Origin: an uncultured Prevotella sp. | GTDB taxonomy: Bacteria; Bacteroidota; Bacteroidia; Bacteroidales; Bacteroidaceae | Length of the DNA: 64,000 bases | Reading direction: 5' to 3' | NCBI GenBank assembly: GCA_900317405.1 | Contig: ONGP01000012.1 | Location: 1-64,000 of the forward strand | In this document: positions 7,080-16,271 of the stretch, piece by piece | Position numbering within the stretch: the first letter of the stretch is position 1 | Layout: every line of letters begins with the position of its first letter | The notes under the pieces: model-generated | Databases searched by the model: none | What the model was told of the DNA's origin: nothing | The model's input: only the letters and a program-made list of their open reading frames with translations | Made by a program: the position numbers and the translations under genes

Positions 7080-8732
7080 ATGGTAGAAAGATTTTTAAAA
7101 CAGACCAAATTTACGTCTGTAGAGGATTACAATAAGAATCTGGAGTTCATCATCCCAGAGAACTTCAACTTTGCCTACGACGTGATGGATGCGTGGGCAG
7201 AGGAGGCACCAGAGAAGTTGGCCATCCTGTGGACCAACGACCAGGGCAAAGAGATACGTACCACCTATGGAGAGCTGAAAGAGCAGACCGATCAGGCTGC
7301 CAGCTATCTGCAGACGTTGGGCATTGGCAAAAACGATCCCGTGATGCTCATTCTGAAGCGTCATTACGAGTGGTGGGTTATCATGCTGGCACTGTGCAAG
7401 CTTGGCGCCATCGTAATTCCTGCCACCCATATGCTCACCAAGCACGACTATGTATATCGCAATACACGCGCCTCGGTTAAGGCTATCATCTGTGCCGACG
7501 ACGACTATATCATCGGCCAGATTAAACTGGCCATGCCCGAGAGTCCTACGGTGAAACAGTATATCACACTGCGCGACGAAGAAGGTTTCCACAACTGGAA
7601 GACCGAGTGGCAGCAGGCTCCTAAGTTCCAGCGTCCAGCCTTCGTCAACGAGAACGACGACACCATGATAATGTACTTCACCTCTGGTACCAGCGGCGAG
7701 CCTAAGATGGTAGCACACGACTACCTGTATGCTATGGGACACCTTACCACAGGTGTATTCTGGCATAATCTGCACGAGGGTTCGCTCCACCTCACCGTAG
7801 CCGATACCGGTTGGGGTAAGGCCGTTTGGGGTAAGTTCTATGGTCAGTGGTTTGCCGGCGCTACCGTGTTCGTGTTCGACCACGAGAAATTCAATGCCGA
7901 CACCCTGCTCCGCCAGATGGAGAAGTACAAGGTCACATCATTCTGCGCACCTCCCACCATCTACCGTTTCATGATTCGCGAGGACCTGAGCAAGTACGAT
8001 CTCAGCAGCCTTCAGTACTGCTGTACCGCAGGCGAGGCACTTAACCCTGCTGTATTCGACAAGTTCAAGGAGAAGACAGGCATACAGATGATGGAGGGCT
8101 TCGGTCAGACCGAGACTACCATGACCCTTGGCACCTTCCCCTGGATGACACCCAAACCAGGCAGTATGGGTATCCCTAACGCTCAGTACAACATCGATCT
8201 GCTGCGTGCCGATGGCACCAGCTGCGAGGATGGTGAAAAGGGAGAGATTGTAATCCGCGTTGGCGACAAGAAACCTATCGGTCTGTTCAAGGGTTACTAT
8301 CGCGATGAAGAGAAGACCCGCGAGGCATGGCACGATGGTATCTACCACACAGGCGATATGGCTTGGCGCGATGAGGACGGCTACTACTGGTTCGAAGGTC
8401 GTATCGACGATGTTATCAAGTCGAGCGGCTACCGTATCGGTCCGTTCGAAGTAGAGAGTGCCCTGATGACTCACCCCGCCGTAGTAGAGTGCGCCATCAC
8501 CGGTGTGCCCGATGATATCCGCGGCATGGTGGTTAAGGCCACTGTAGTACTCGGCAAGGAGTGGAAAGACAAGGCCGGCGACGAACTCGTAAAAGAACTT
8601 CAACAACACGTAAAGAAGGAGACAGCTCCTTACAAGTACCCACGCATCGTAGAGTTTGTCGACGAACTGCCAAAGACCATCAGCGGAAAAATCCGCCGTG
8701 TGGAGATTCGTAAGAAAGACGCCGAGAAGTAA
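7080..8732 (+). CDS. Acyl-CoA (acetyl-CoA-type) synthetase, AMP-forming
   Basis: The 550-residue ANL-superfamily adenylating enzyme activates a carboxylate with ATP and transfers it to CoA. Visible core motifs are YFTSGTSGEPKMVAH (phosphate loop, about 198-212), GFGQTETTM (about 340-348), the hinge GRIDDVIKSSGYRIGPFEVE (about 441-460) and the C-terminal catalytic lysine in PKTISGKIRR. It resembles the short/medium-chain acyl-CoA synthetases paired with HTH-cupin regulators in Bacteroidota. The substrate cannot be read from the sequence. Its last base is shared with the first of the yraN start (ATG at 8732). Confidence 0.9.
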   Translation: MVERFLKQTKFTSVEDYNKNLEFIIPENFNFAYDVMDAWAEEAPEKLAILWTNDQGKEIRTTYGELKEQTDQAASYLQTLGIGKNDPVMLILKRHYEWWVIMLALCKLGAIVIPATHMLTKHDYVYRNTRASVKAIICADDDYIIGQIKLAMPESPTVKQYITLRDEEGFHNWKTEWQQAPKFQRPAFVNENDDTMIMYFTSGTSGEPKMVAHDYLYAMGHLTTGVFWHNLHEGSLHLTVADTGWGKAVWGKFYGQWFAGATVFVFDHEKFNADTLLRQMEKYKVTSFCAPPTIYRFMIREDLSKYDLSSLQYCCTAGEALNPAVFDKFKEKTGIQMMEGFGQTETTMTLGTFPWMTPKPGSMGIPNAQYNIDLLRADGTSCEDGEKGEIVIRVGDKKPIGLFKGYYRDEEKTREAWHDGIYHTGDMAWRDEDGYYWFEGRIDDVIKSSGYRIGPFEVESALMTHPAVVECAITGVPDDIRGMVVKATVVLGKEWKDKAGDELVKELQQHVKKETAPYKYPRIVEFVDELPKTISGKIRRVEIRKKDAEK

Positions 8733-9091
8733 TGGCCGCTCACAACGAACTGGGAAAGTGGGGCGAAGACACCGCCGCAGAATTCCTTCAGCGTAACGGC
8801 TATCAGATAATAGAACGCGACTGGAAATCAGGCCGTCGTGATATCGATATCATAGCTACTGATGGCAGCGAGGTGGTATTTGTCGAGGTCAAGACTCGTC
8901 GCAACCGTCTATACGGCGACCCCGAGGAGGCTGTCGACTACCACAAGCTGCAGAGTCTGCGTCTGGCCATCAACCACTATATCAAGTCCCACCGCATCAA
9001 CTGCGACGTAAGGCTAGATATCATATCCATAGTCGGTATGATTGGCGGTAAACCAGAGATTGATCACATAAAAGGTGTACCATTATATTAG
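8732..9091 (+). CDS. YraN/UPF0102 family nuclease-fold protein
   Basis: The 119-residue protein has the UPF0102 pattern. LGKWGEDTAAEFLQRNGY lies at the N-terminus, then GRRDIDIIATDGSEVVFVEVKTRR with the D...ExK residues of a PD-(D/E)xK nuclease fold. The family is widespread and its role unsettled. The start codon overlaps the ligase stop by one base and proB follows after 3 bp, so it is inside the operon. Confidence 0.9.
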   Translation: MAAHNELGKWGEDTAAEFLQRNGYQIIERDWKSGRRDIDIIATDGSEVVFVEVKTRRNRLYGDPEEAVDYHKLQSLRLAINHYIKSHRINCDVRLDIISIVGMIGGKPEIDHIKGVPLY

Positions 9092-9094
9092 AAG

Positions 9095-9862
9095 ATGAAA
9101 AAAAGAATAGTTGTCAAAGTAGGATCAAACGTTCTGACACGGGCCGACGGAAAACTGGATGTCACCCGCATGTCGGCACTTGTCGACCAGATAGCCTGGT
9201 TGCGCAAGCAGAATATCGAGGTTATCCTTGTCACTTCAGGTGCCGTGGCCTGCGGTCGCCGCGAACTCACAGTCGACCACTCGCTCGACTCGGTAGAGCA
9301 GCGCCAGTTGTTCTCTGCTGTTGGTCAGGTCAAACTCGTTGGTCTTTACTACGACCTCTTCCGCGAGTTTGGTATTCACGTGGGCCAGGTGCTCACCATG
9401 AAGGAGAACTTCCAGCCTGGCGAGCAGTATCGCAATCAGCAGGCATGTATGACAGTGATGCTCGAGAACGATGTTCTGCCTATCGTCAACGAGAACGACA
9501 CCGTGAGCGTAACCGAGCTGATGTTTACCGATAACGATGAGCTCTCAGGCCTCATCGCACAGATGATGAAGGCCGACTCGCTTATTCTGCTTTCAAATAT
9601 CGACGGTATCTATACTGGTCACCCCGAAGACCCTACTTCCGAACTGATACAGACCGTTGCACCATGCACCGACCTCTCTAAGTACATCCAGACAGAAAAG
9701 AGTGCTTTTGGTCGAGGCGGTATGAACTCCAAATATCACACTGCCAGCAATGTACAGTGCGCAGGCATACACGTAATCATTGCCAACGGTACGCGCGATA
9801 ACATTCTGGTCGATCTCATCGAGCACCCAGAGTCAATACCTCACACCGAATTCTTAACATAG
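9095..9862 (+). CDS. proB: Glutamate 5-kinase (no PUA domain)
   Basis: ProB phosphorylates glutamate to gamma-glutamyl phosphate, the first step of proline synthesis. The 255-residue amino-acid-kinase domain shows [17 protein letters not shown] at the N-terminus, [22 protein letters not shown] and FGRGGMNSK. The C-terminal PUA domain of the enterobacterial enzyme (about 367 residues) is absent, which is common in this phylum. proA follows after 7 bp. Confidence 0.95.
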   Translation: MKKRIVVKVGSNVLTRADGKLDVTRMSALVDQIAWLRKQNIEVILVTSGAVACGRRELTVDHSLDSVEQRQLFSAVGQVKLVGLYYDLFREFGIHVGQVLTMKENFQPGEQYRNQQACMTVMLENDVLPIVNENDTVSVTELMFTDNDELSGLIAQMMKADSLILLSNIDGIYTGHPEDPTSELIQTVAPCTDLSKYIQTEKSAFGRGGMNSKYHTASNVQCAGIHVIIANGTRDNILVDLIEHPESIPHTEFLT

Positions 9863-9869
9863 CAGAGAT

Positions 9870-11111
9870 ATGCAACTAAAGGATACATTCGAACGAGTAA
9901 AGCGCGCCAGCAAGAGTCTGGCCCTGCTTAGTGATGAACAGCGCAACGAGATACTAAATGCCGTTGCCGATGCCATTATAGCCAACCAGGCACGAATCCT
10001 CGATGCTAATGCACAGGACCTAGCCAAGATGTCGAAGGACAACCCACTTTACGACCGTCTGCAGCTTACAGAGAGTCGTCTTGAAGGTATTGCCTCCGAC
10101 ATGCGTAATGTAGCTACCCTACCCTCGCCGCTAGGACATATCACCAAGCAGAAGACTCTGCCTAATGGTCTGCGTCTGTGCCGCGTCAGTGTACCCTTCG
10201 GTGTTATCGGTATGATCTACGAGGCTCGTCCCAATGTCACTTTCGATGTATTCTCGCTTTGCTTTAAGAGCGGTAATGCCTGTGTGCTTAAGGGCGGTAA
10301 GGATGCCGATTGCAGCAACCGTGAAGAGGTGGCACTGATACACGAGATACTGGAGAAGTATGGTGTATCCAAGGATGTTGTAGCCCTGCTGCCAGCCACT
10401 CACGAGGCCACAGGCGAGATGCTAAACGCTGTGGGGTATGTAGACCTCTGCATACCCCGTGGCGGTCGTAAACTCATCGACTTTGTTCGCGACACAGCCC
10501 GCATCCCTGTCATCGAGACAGGTGCAGGTGTAGTCAACACATATTTCGATGCCGAGGGCGATATCGAGATGGGTAAAGCCATTATCAATAATGCCAAGAC
10601 CCGCCGCGTTTCTGTATGCAATGCACTCGATTGCTTGTTGATTCACGAGAGTCGTCTGACCGATCTGCCAGCCCTCTGCGAGAAGATGGCCGAAAAGCAG
10701 GTAATCATATATGCCGACAATCAGGCTTACGCAGCCCTCGATGGCAAGTACCCACTGCTGGAGCACGCTACTGCCGACAGCTTCGGCACAGAGTTTATGG
10801 ATTATAAGCTCGCCATCAAAACTGTTGCATCGCTTGATGAAGCCCTCGAGCATATCGACCAGAACGGTTCTGGCCATAGCGAGGCTATCATCACCATGAA
10901 CGAGCAGACAGCCCGCAAGTTCCAGGCTCATGTCGATGCAGCCTGCGTATATTGGAATGCCCCTACATCGTTTACCGATGGTGCCCAATTCGGCCTTGGA
11001 GCCGAGATTGGTATCTCTACCCAGAAGCTAGGCCCACGTGGCCCTATGGCACTCGAAGAAATCACCACATACAAGTGGCTCATCGAGGGCGAAGGACAAA
11101 CACGTCCATAA
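9870..11111 (+). CDS. proA: Glutamate-5-semialdehyde dehydrogenase
   Basis: ProA reduces gamma-glutamyl phosphate with NADPH to glutamate semialdehyde, which cyclises to the ProC substrate. The 413-residue ALDH-fold protein has [16 protein letters not shown] and [13 protein letters not shown]. The catalytic cysteine lies in [16 protein letters not shown], and [19 protein letters not shown] is near the C-terminus. Length and motif order are standard. It directly follows proB, giving an adjacent kinase-dehydrogenase pair. Confidence 0.96.
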   Translation: MQLKDTFERVKRASKSLALLSDEQRNEILNAVADAIIANQARILDANAQDLAKMSKDNPLYDRLQLTESRLEGIASDMRNVATLPSPLGHITKQKTLPNGLRLCRVSVPFGVIGMIYEARPNVTFDVFSLCFKSGNACVLKGGKDADCSNREEVALIHEILEKYGVSKDVVALLPATHEATGEMLNAVGYVDLCIPRGGRKLIDFVRDTARIPVIETGAGVVNTYFDAEGDIEMGKAIINNAKTRRVSVCNALDCLLIHESRLTDLPALCEKMAEKQVIIYADNQAYAALDGKYPLLEHATADSFGTEFMDYKLAIKTVASLDEALEHIDQNGSGHSEAIITMNEQTARKFQAHVDAACVYWNAPTSFTDGAQFGLGAEIGISTQKLGPRGPMALEEITTYKWLIEGEGQTRP

Positions 11112-11122
11112 AATAATGTATC

Positions 11123-13111
11123 ATGAAAATTAAGCCTATAACAATCCTACTATTCTTTCTGCTGTCATTGCCTATACAAGTGCTAGCGCAGAAGAATGAT
11201 ACGGCTGTCACTATCGATCGGTTGACAAAGGAGATGTATCGTCTGTACTCCTCACACGAGGTTGAGCAATTCATGAATATCACCGACCAACTTAAAGAAG
11301 CTTGTCTAAAAGCAAAAGACGAAGGCCTCTTTTACAGGACTTGGGCCAATCAAGCCTCCTTTACATTCGCTAAAGTCAGTAGAGAGAAAGGCATGGAGAT
11401 AGCCAAGGCCATGAACGAATATAGCCAGAAGCACGACAGCAAGCTAGGTTTTTACTATTCATCAGTAGCGAATGCCAACCAAGCCGGTGCGCTGAGAATG
11501 GATATAAAAGCAGAGGAGTATTATCTGAAAGCCATCAAATACAAGCAGGCATATTTCCCTCAAATCAATGCCGCACCAGTCTATTTAGGTTTGGCTAAGA
11601 TTTACCATAATCGCAGAGACCAGAAAAAATTGCTCGAGATGACCGACAAGGCTCTTAAAGAGCCGAATCTCTCAGTGCCGTCGATTGTTGATGCGTGGAG
11701 CTACCGATGCATCGCAGCAATGCATTATAATGGCGAAGTTCAAAAGACAGAGCTAAACAAAGCCTATACGGAATGGAAACGACTTTCAGAGAAATACAAT
11801 TATCGCTCTAGTTTTTCTGACGATATTGAAATCTACCATGCACAGGTAAACGGCGACTACGAGAAAATGCTCGAATTGGCTCAAAAGGTAAAGTTGCCAC
11901 AGGAGAAATACAAGCTGATGTCTTATGCCTATGAATGGCAGGGCAAATGGAAAGAAGCCCTGAAATACTACAAGGAGTATAAAAAAGCCAGCGACTCCAC
12001 CAACACAGCCGACATACGCAAGCAGGCGGCAGAGCATGCCATGCAGATGGATATTATCCGAGCCGAGAACCAGACAAAAGAGTTGCTGCTACACAACCAA
12101 TCGCTGAAACTGGCTCATGCCCAGGACGAACTTCGCGACATAGAACTGAGCAACGCCTCAATCAAACTCAAGAACGACAGTCTGGACCGCCAGGCACATC
12201 AGTCAAAGTTGAGCGAGTATAAGTCAAAACTCGAGTTGGAACAGAATAAGGAACGTATGGAGCGCATCACCCTTTGGACAGCCATCGGTGTGGGTGCACT
12301 TATCATCGCCTTCCTCTGCATCTATCTGTATCGTCGCAGCCGTCATATGAAGGCGCTGACTGTAGCCTACGACAAGTTGGAGACTGCCTACGAACAGTTG
12401 GAACAGACCACCGCCGCCAAAGAGCGCATTGAATTTCCAAAGCGCCCCGACCTGGATCTTTACGCCTCGATGACCCCGGCCAAGGAGGTTGGTGGCGATC
12501 TCTATGATTATCTGCTCGAAGATGACATCCTGTATTTCTGTTTGGGCGATGTGTCAGGAAAAGGAGTGCCAGCCTCGCTATTTATGGCTCAGACCATCCG
12601 TTTGTTCCGTGCTCTGGCCAAGCAGCACCTGATGCCTGCCTCGATAGCTACACAGCTGAACGAGGAACTTACAGAGAAAAACGACAACGGTATGTTCGTC
12701 ACCATGTTCATTGGCCAGCTAGACCTCAACAGCGGCCATCTGCATTTCTGCAATGCCGGTCATAATCCCCCTGTAATCGGAGGCGATGAACTACATGGTT
12801 CGTTCCTCCAGATGGAGTCGAATGCACCTATCGGTCTATGGCCGGGACTTGAATACGAAGGGGAGGAGATAGAATCCGTCAAGGGGCGTCCTCTCTTCAT
12901 CTATTCCGATGGACTTAATGAAGCCGAGGATATCAACCAGAAGCAGTTTGGCGACGACCACATGCTCGATATACTACGACATACCAAATTCAAAGATGCC
13001 CGTCATGTGGTAGAACTGATGGAAGCAGAGGTGAACCGTCATCGTCATGGTGCAGATGCTAACGACGACATGACAATAATGTGCCTAAAGGCGTTAAACA
13101 TTAAAGATTAA
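11123..13111 (+). CDS. Membrane SpoIIE-type PP2C phosphatase with periplasmic TPR sensor region
   Basis: The 662-residue protein has a signal peptide (1-22), a TPR-like helical region (about 30-300), a coiled coil (about 300-380), one transmembrane segment (383-405), a short coiled linker, and a cytoplasmic PP2C/SpoIIE domain (440-660). Metal-site motifs are intact: AKEVGGDLYDY, GDVSGKGVPASLFMA, NAGHNPP, YSDGLNEAE and NDDMTIM. Such proteins dephosphorylate Ser/Thr-phosphorylated partners, often anti-sigma antagonists. No anti-sigma or STAS gene is nearby, and an arginine-proline setting is unexpected. The last five residues (LNIKD) are encoded inside a heptamer array. Confidence 0.88.
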   Translation: MKIKPITILLFFLLSLPIQVLAQKNDTAVTIDRLTKEMYRLYSSHEVEQFMNITDQLKEACLKAKDEGLFYRTWANQASFTFAKVSREKGMEIAKAMNEYSQKHDSKLGFYYSSVANANQAGALRMDIKAEEYYLKAIKYKQAYFPQINAAPVYLGLAKIYHNRRDQKKLLEMTDKALKEPNLSVPSIVDAWSYRCIAAMHYNGEVQKTELNKAYTEWKRLSEKYNYRSSFSDDIEIYHAQVNGDYEKMLELAQKVKLPQEKYKLMSYAYEWQGKWKEALKYYKEYKKASDSTNTADIRKQAAEHAMQMDIIRAENQTKELLLHNQSLKLAHAQDELRDIELSNASIKLKNDSLDRQAHQSKLSEYKSKLELEQNKERMERITLWTAIGVGALIIAFLCIYLYRRSRHMKALTVAYDKLETAYEQLEQTTAAKERIEFPKRPDLDLYASMTPAKEVGGDLYDYLLEDDILYFCLGDVSGKGVPASLFMAQTIRLFRALAKQHLMPASIATQLNEELTEKNDNGMFVTMFIGQLDLNSGHLHFCNAGHNPPVIGGDELHGSFLQMESNAPIGLWPGLEYEGEEIESVKGRPLFIYSDGLNEAEDINQKQFGDDHMLDILRHTKFKDARHVVELMEAEVNRHRHGADANDDMTIMCLKALNIKD

Positions 13112-13142
13112 ACATTAAAGATTAAACATTAAAAATTGACAT
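13094..13142 (+). repeat. Heptamer array crossing a stop codon
   Basis: Six heptads alternating TTAAACA and TTAAAGA (the last TTAAAAA) run from inside the phosphatase gene, through its TAA, towards argF', followed by one degenerate unit (TTGACAT). The array both ends the upstream protein and fills most of the 46-bp spacer. Confidence 0.85.
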
Positions 13143-13157
13143 TCAAAAATATAAGAT

Positions 13158-14123
13158 ATGAAGAGTTTTATCAACGTAGAAGACCTCGGTCCATTGGATA
13201 AGGCAATGGCCGAAGCATTTGAGATTAAGAACGATCGTTACAAGTATCAGCACCTGGGCAAGAACAAGACCCTGATGATGATATTCTTTAATAATTCACT
13301 GCGCACCCGCCTCTCTACTCAGAAGGCAGCTATGAACCTGGGCATGAATGTCATCGTGCTCGATGTGAATGCCGGTGCTTGGAAGCTGGAGACCGAGCGT
13401 GGTGTCATCATGGATGGCGACAAGAGCGAGCACCTGCTCGAGGCTATCCCTGTGATGGGTTGCTACTGCGACCTGATTGGCGTGCGCTCGTTTGCCGGAC
13501 TCACCGACCGCGAGTACGACTATGCCGAGACCGTTCTGCAGCAGTTCATCAAGTATTCTGGCCGCCCTGTGTTTGCTATGGAGACAGCTACCGTTCACCC
13601 CTTGCAGGCCTTTGCCGATCTCATCACCATCGAGGAGCACAAGGTGGTTGAGCGCCCAAAGGTAGTCCTTACTTGGGCACCTCACTGTCGCGCATTGCCT
13701 CAGGCAGTACCTAATTCATTCGCACAGTGGATGAATGCTGCTCCTGATGTAGATCTCGTAATTACCCATCCCGAAGGTTACGAACTCGATCCTAAGTTCG
13801 TGGGTAATGCCCGTGTAGAGTACGACCAGAAGAAGGCTTTCGAGGGTGCCGACTTTATCTACGCAAAAAACTGGAGTAACCCTGGTGTTACCAATCTTGC
13901 CGACTACGGAAAGATTACATCAAAGGATATGTCGTGGACTGTTGACACCGAGCACATGTCGTGGACTAACAATGGTAAGTTCATGCACTGCCTGCCAGTT
14001 CGCCGCAACCTCATCGTTACCGACGATGTTATCGAGAGCCCCAACAGCCTCGTAATCCCCGAGGCCGCCAACCGCGAAATCTCGTGCTCGGTGGTTATTA
14101 AGCGAATGCTCGAAGCATTATAA
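13158..14123 (+). CDS. argF': N-succinylornithine carbamoyltransferase (ArgF'-type)
   Basis: The 321-residue transcarbamylase transfers the carbamoyl group to an N-acylornithine. Instead of STRTR it has the ArgF' loop NNSLRTRLSTQKA (about 45-57), with GVIMDGDKSEHLLEAIPVMG and MHCLPVRRN, as in the Bacteroides fragilis succinylornithine enzyme. From memory that enzyme has Pro90 where the N-acetyl-specific one has Glu92. Here residue 90 is Ser (GDKS), a residue I recall as compatible with succinyl specificity. The arginine pathway therefore probably runs on succinylated intermediates. Last gene of the long run, before a hairpin terminator. Confidence 0.9.
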   Translation: MKSFINVEDLGPLDKAMAEAFEIKNDRYKYQHLGKNKTLMMIFFNNSLRTRLSTQKAAMNLGMNVIVLDVNAGAWKLETERGVIMDGDKSEHLLEAIPVMGCYCDLIGVRSFAGLTDREYDYAETVLQQFIKYSGRPVFAMETATVHPLQAFADLITIEEHKVVERPKVVLTWAPHCRALPQAVPNSFAQWMNAAPDVDLVITHPEGYELDPKFVGNARVEYDQKKAFEGADFIYAKNWSNPGVTNLADYGKITSKDMSWTVDTEHMSWTNNGKFMHCLPVRRNLIVTDDVIESPNSLVIPEAANREISCSVVIKRMLEAL

Positions 14124-14146
14124 TACGCAAACAACCCAAAGAAGAA

Positions 14147-14180
14147 AAATGCCTCGCATCGAAATTGATGCGGGGCATTT
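14147..14180. terminator. Bidirectional terminator between convergent genes
   Basis: A 14-bp stem (AAATGCCTCGCATC with GATGCGGGGCATTT, one wobble) and a 6-base loop sit between argF' and the convergent kinase-like gene. The T-rich tail (TTTTTCTTC) is on the minus-strand side, so it best ends the minus transcript, but it can serve both. Confidence 0.85.
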
Positions 14181-14189
14181 CTATTAGGT

Positions 14190-16163
14190 TTACAAACCGT
14201 TTATGATGTATCGTGCTCCCAGCTTGTAGGTGGTGTCGATGGTAAGCGTATAACCCATCGATACGGCCAAACAGCGGGCCAGTGGCAGTCCTACGCCTAG
14301 GCTATGCTCATCGGGCGACAGGCGGACAAACGGTACGAAGATGCGGTCGGCATCGGCTGCAGGGATAGCGGGGCCTTCGTTGCTTAGAACTATCGAATAG
14401 GTGCCATCTGCATTTGTGCGGCAGTTCAGAGTCAGAGTGTCGCCTGTGGCATACTTCACCACATTGTCAAGCAGACAGTTTAGCAACTCCTGTAGGAGTG
14501 TATTTGTACGTATCTTAACGTCGTCGGTTACATCCGACTTGAAGTCGAACGTCCTAGGCTTGGTCTTGAAATGCAGGTCGTAACTGTTCAGTACCGTGCG
14601 CACCATCTCGTTCAGTCCTATCTCGTAGTTCTTAGGTATAGGATAGGAATCGCCATAGAGGCTGAACAATACCAGCTTGCGGGTAGATGTGGCCACATCA
14701 TAGCAGTCGCGACATACGGCGCTGCGCAGCTGCATGTATTCGTCGTGTGGTATCTGTCCGTCGGCCTCGATGATAACCTCGGCTGTACCTATCAGCGTTT
14801 GTAGTGGCGAGCGGAGCGCATCCTGGCAGATACGTTTCTCCTCGTCAGAGATACCCAGATCGCCACGCGAATACGAATCGAGCACAGGGTCCATCAGCGA
14901 CTCGATGTTCTTGGCAGCGGTCACGATGTCGCTGTAACGTTTGCCACGCTCCTCGGGCTTAAGCTTGAACTCAGGGTCGTTGAATATGCGTGCGTAATTA
15001 AGCAATGTGCTGATAGGTGATTGGAGCTTCTCGAAGATAGTTGTCACAAATGCGCGGCGGATAGCTTGTCCGGCCTCAGTACGGCGGCGAGCCTCCTGTA
15101 GCTCATGGAACTGCTCCTTAAGCTTGAGATTCTTGAAATAGCGGTAGATAAGCAGAGCTATCAGCAACGCAATGATAACTGCTGACATCAGTCCTACCAG
15201 CATCAATTGACTATGGCGCAGTTCGGCTTTCTCCTGTTCAGCCTGAAGCATATCGATGCCGTGGGATATATCCATGATGTCATCCTCGAGCACCTCGCGC
15301 TCGTCAATCTGTTGCAAACTGTCCTTTAGTTCGGCGGCATAGAATGCGCGTTTCCAGTCACCCATCTTCTCATAGACATCCAACCGCAATTCGTTGGCCA
15401 TCATCGGCACATCAGTAGAGTCGCACCAGGCCAGCGCCTTCTGCCAGTCGTTCTTCAGCATATAGTGGCACACCATCACCTGAAACAGGTTGGCAGGATT
15501 AAACCCTGCGGGATTATTCTGGCGGATGCTGTCGTAGCGGGCAAAATATTGATTGAATGCCTTGCGATCGCCCAAGCGATTGGCGATGATACAACGAAAA
15601 CCTAGTACACCACTATCGTACATCGGGTTCTCAAGCATCTGCTTGGGCAGACTGTCCAGACAGGCCATTGCCTCGGCAGGACGGGTGCCGCTAAGTGCTT
15701 GAGCCAAAGATAGATAGCAGTTAAAAACTGACACTGGCTCTTTGTCGGCATCTACTCCCTGAAGGGCCTTGCGGAAGTAAGTCTCGCCCATCTCTGGTTG
15801 GTTTCTACCGAAATAGAAGAATCCCAGACACATATTAGGGATGTAGAGATAGCGCTCCTGATGCCGCTCGCGGATATCGTCGGTGATGCGATGAATCTCG
15901 ATAAAGGCACGATGGAAGCGTTTGTGGTTAACGTCGTAGATCACACGGTTCATCCACACGCGGTAGTACTTATCCCAATCCTTGTTCTGTTCCAAGTGGT
16001 TCAGGAAGGTTTTATGGGCATTGTAAAAGTCTGAATCGCTACCGCTGACTTGAGCTTGCTGTACACGCTGTGCCAGCTCCTGCTCTATTTCGGCAGCACT
16101 AATCCTGCCCCCGCCAACAATGACTAATGTAGCTAAAAGTAATAGATATAGATACTGTTTCAT
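14190..16163 (-). CDS. Histidine-kinase-like membrane sensor lacking the phosphoacceptor His
   Basis: The 657-residue protein has a signal peptide, a TPR-like sensor region (about 25-280), a transmembrane helix (about 320-341), a coiled linker, two dimerisation-helix-like segments and a GHKL ATPase-like domain (about 550-657). Both would-be HExxSP motifs lack histidine: EKLQSP has Glu378 and DALRSP has Asp448 at that place. The N-box (LLDNVVKYAT) is present, but the G1 motif is LSNEGPAIP instead of DxGxG. It resembles the DUF5112/DUF5113 proteins of Prevotella. I infer a pseudokinase or ATP-responsive scaffold, possibly paired with the similarly built SpoIIE protein across argF'. Confidence 0.75.
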   Translation of the reverse strand: MKQYLYLLLLATLVIVGGGRISAAEIEQELAQRVQQAQVSGSDSDFYNAHKTFLNHLEQNKDWDKYYRVWMNRVIYDVNHKRFHRAFIEIHRITDDIRERHQERYLYIPNMCLGFFYFGRNQPEMGETYFRKALQGVDADKEPVSVFNCYLSLAQALSGTRPAEAMACLDSLPKQMLENPMYDSGVLGFRCIIANRLGDRKAFNQYFARYDSIRQNNPAGFNPANLFQVMVCHYMLKNDWQKALAWCDSTDVPMMANELRLDVYEKMGDWKRAFYAAELKDSLQQIDEREVLEDDIMDISHGIDMLQAEQEKAELRHSQLMLVGLMSAVIIALLIALLIYRYFKNLKLKEQFHELQEARRRTEAGQAIRRAFVTTIFEKLQSPISTLLNYARIFNDPEFKLKPEERGKRYSDIVTAAKNIESLMDPVLDSYSRGDLGISDEEKRICQDALRSPLQTLIGTAEVIIEADGQIPHDEYMQLRSAVCRDCYDVATSTRKLVLFSLYGDSYPIPKNYEIGLNEMVRTVLNSYDLHFKTKPRTFDFKSDVTDDVKIRTNTLLQELLNCLLDNVVKYATGDTLTLNCRTNADGTYSIVLSNEGPAIPAADADRIFVPFVRLSPDEHSLGVGLPLARCLAVSMGYTLTIDTTYKLGARYIINGL

Positions 16164-16185
16164 AATGCATTTATAGTTTCAAAGT

Positions 16186-16217
16186 ACAAAGATAGGCATT
16201 TTTTCTGAGGTGGCAAA
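16186..16217 (-). promoter_or_regulatory. Promoter of the kinase-like gene
   Basis: On the minus strand TTTG (complement of 214-217 past 16000) is 19 bp from TATCTTTGT (complement of 16186-16194). The start codon is about 23 bp further on. The last base deviates from the consensus C. Confidence 0.65.
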
Positions 16218-16271
16218 GCACTCTGTCGTTTTTTTACTAATTTTTTATGCCGATGCGCAACGCTAATCGTA

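Noticed and set aside
9095..9862. Truncated ProB
   Set aside because: Only the PUA domain is missing; the kinase domain is complete and PUA-less forms are normal in this phylum.
13296..13685. Minus-strand and alternative-frame ORFs inside argF'
   Set aside because: Shadows of a complete carbamoyltransferase; no separate start signals.
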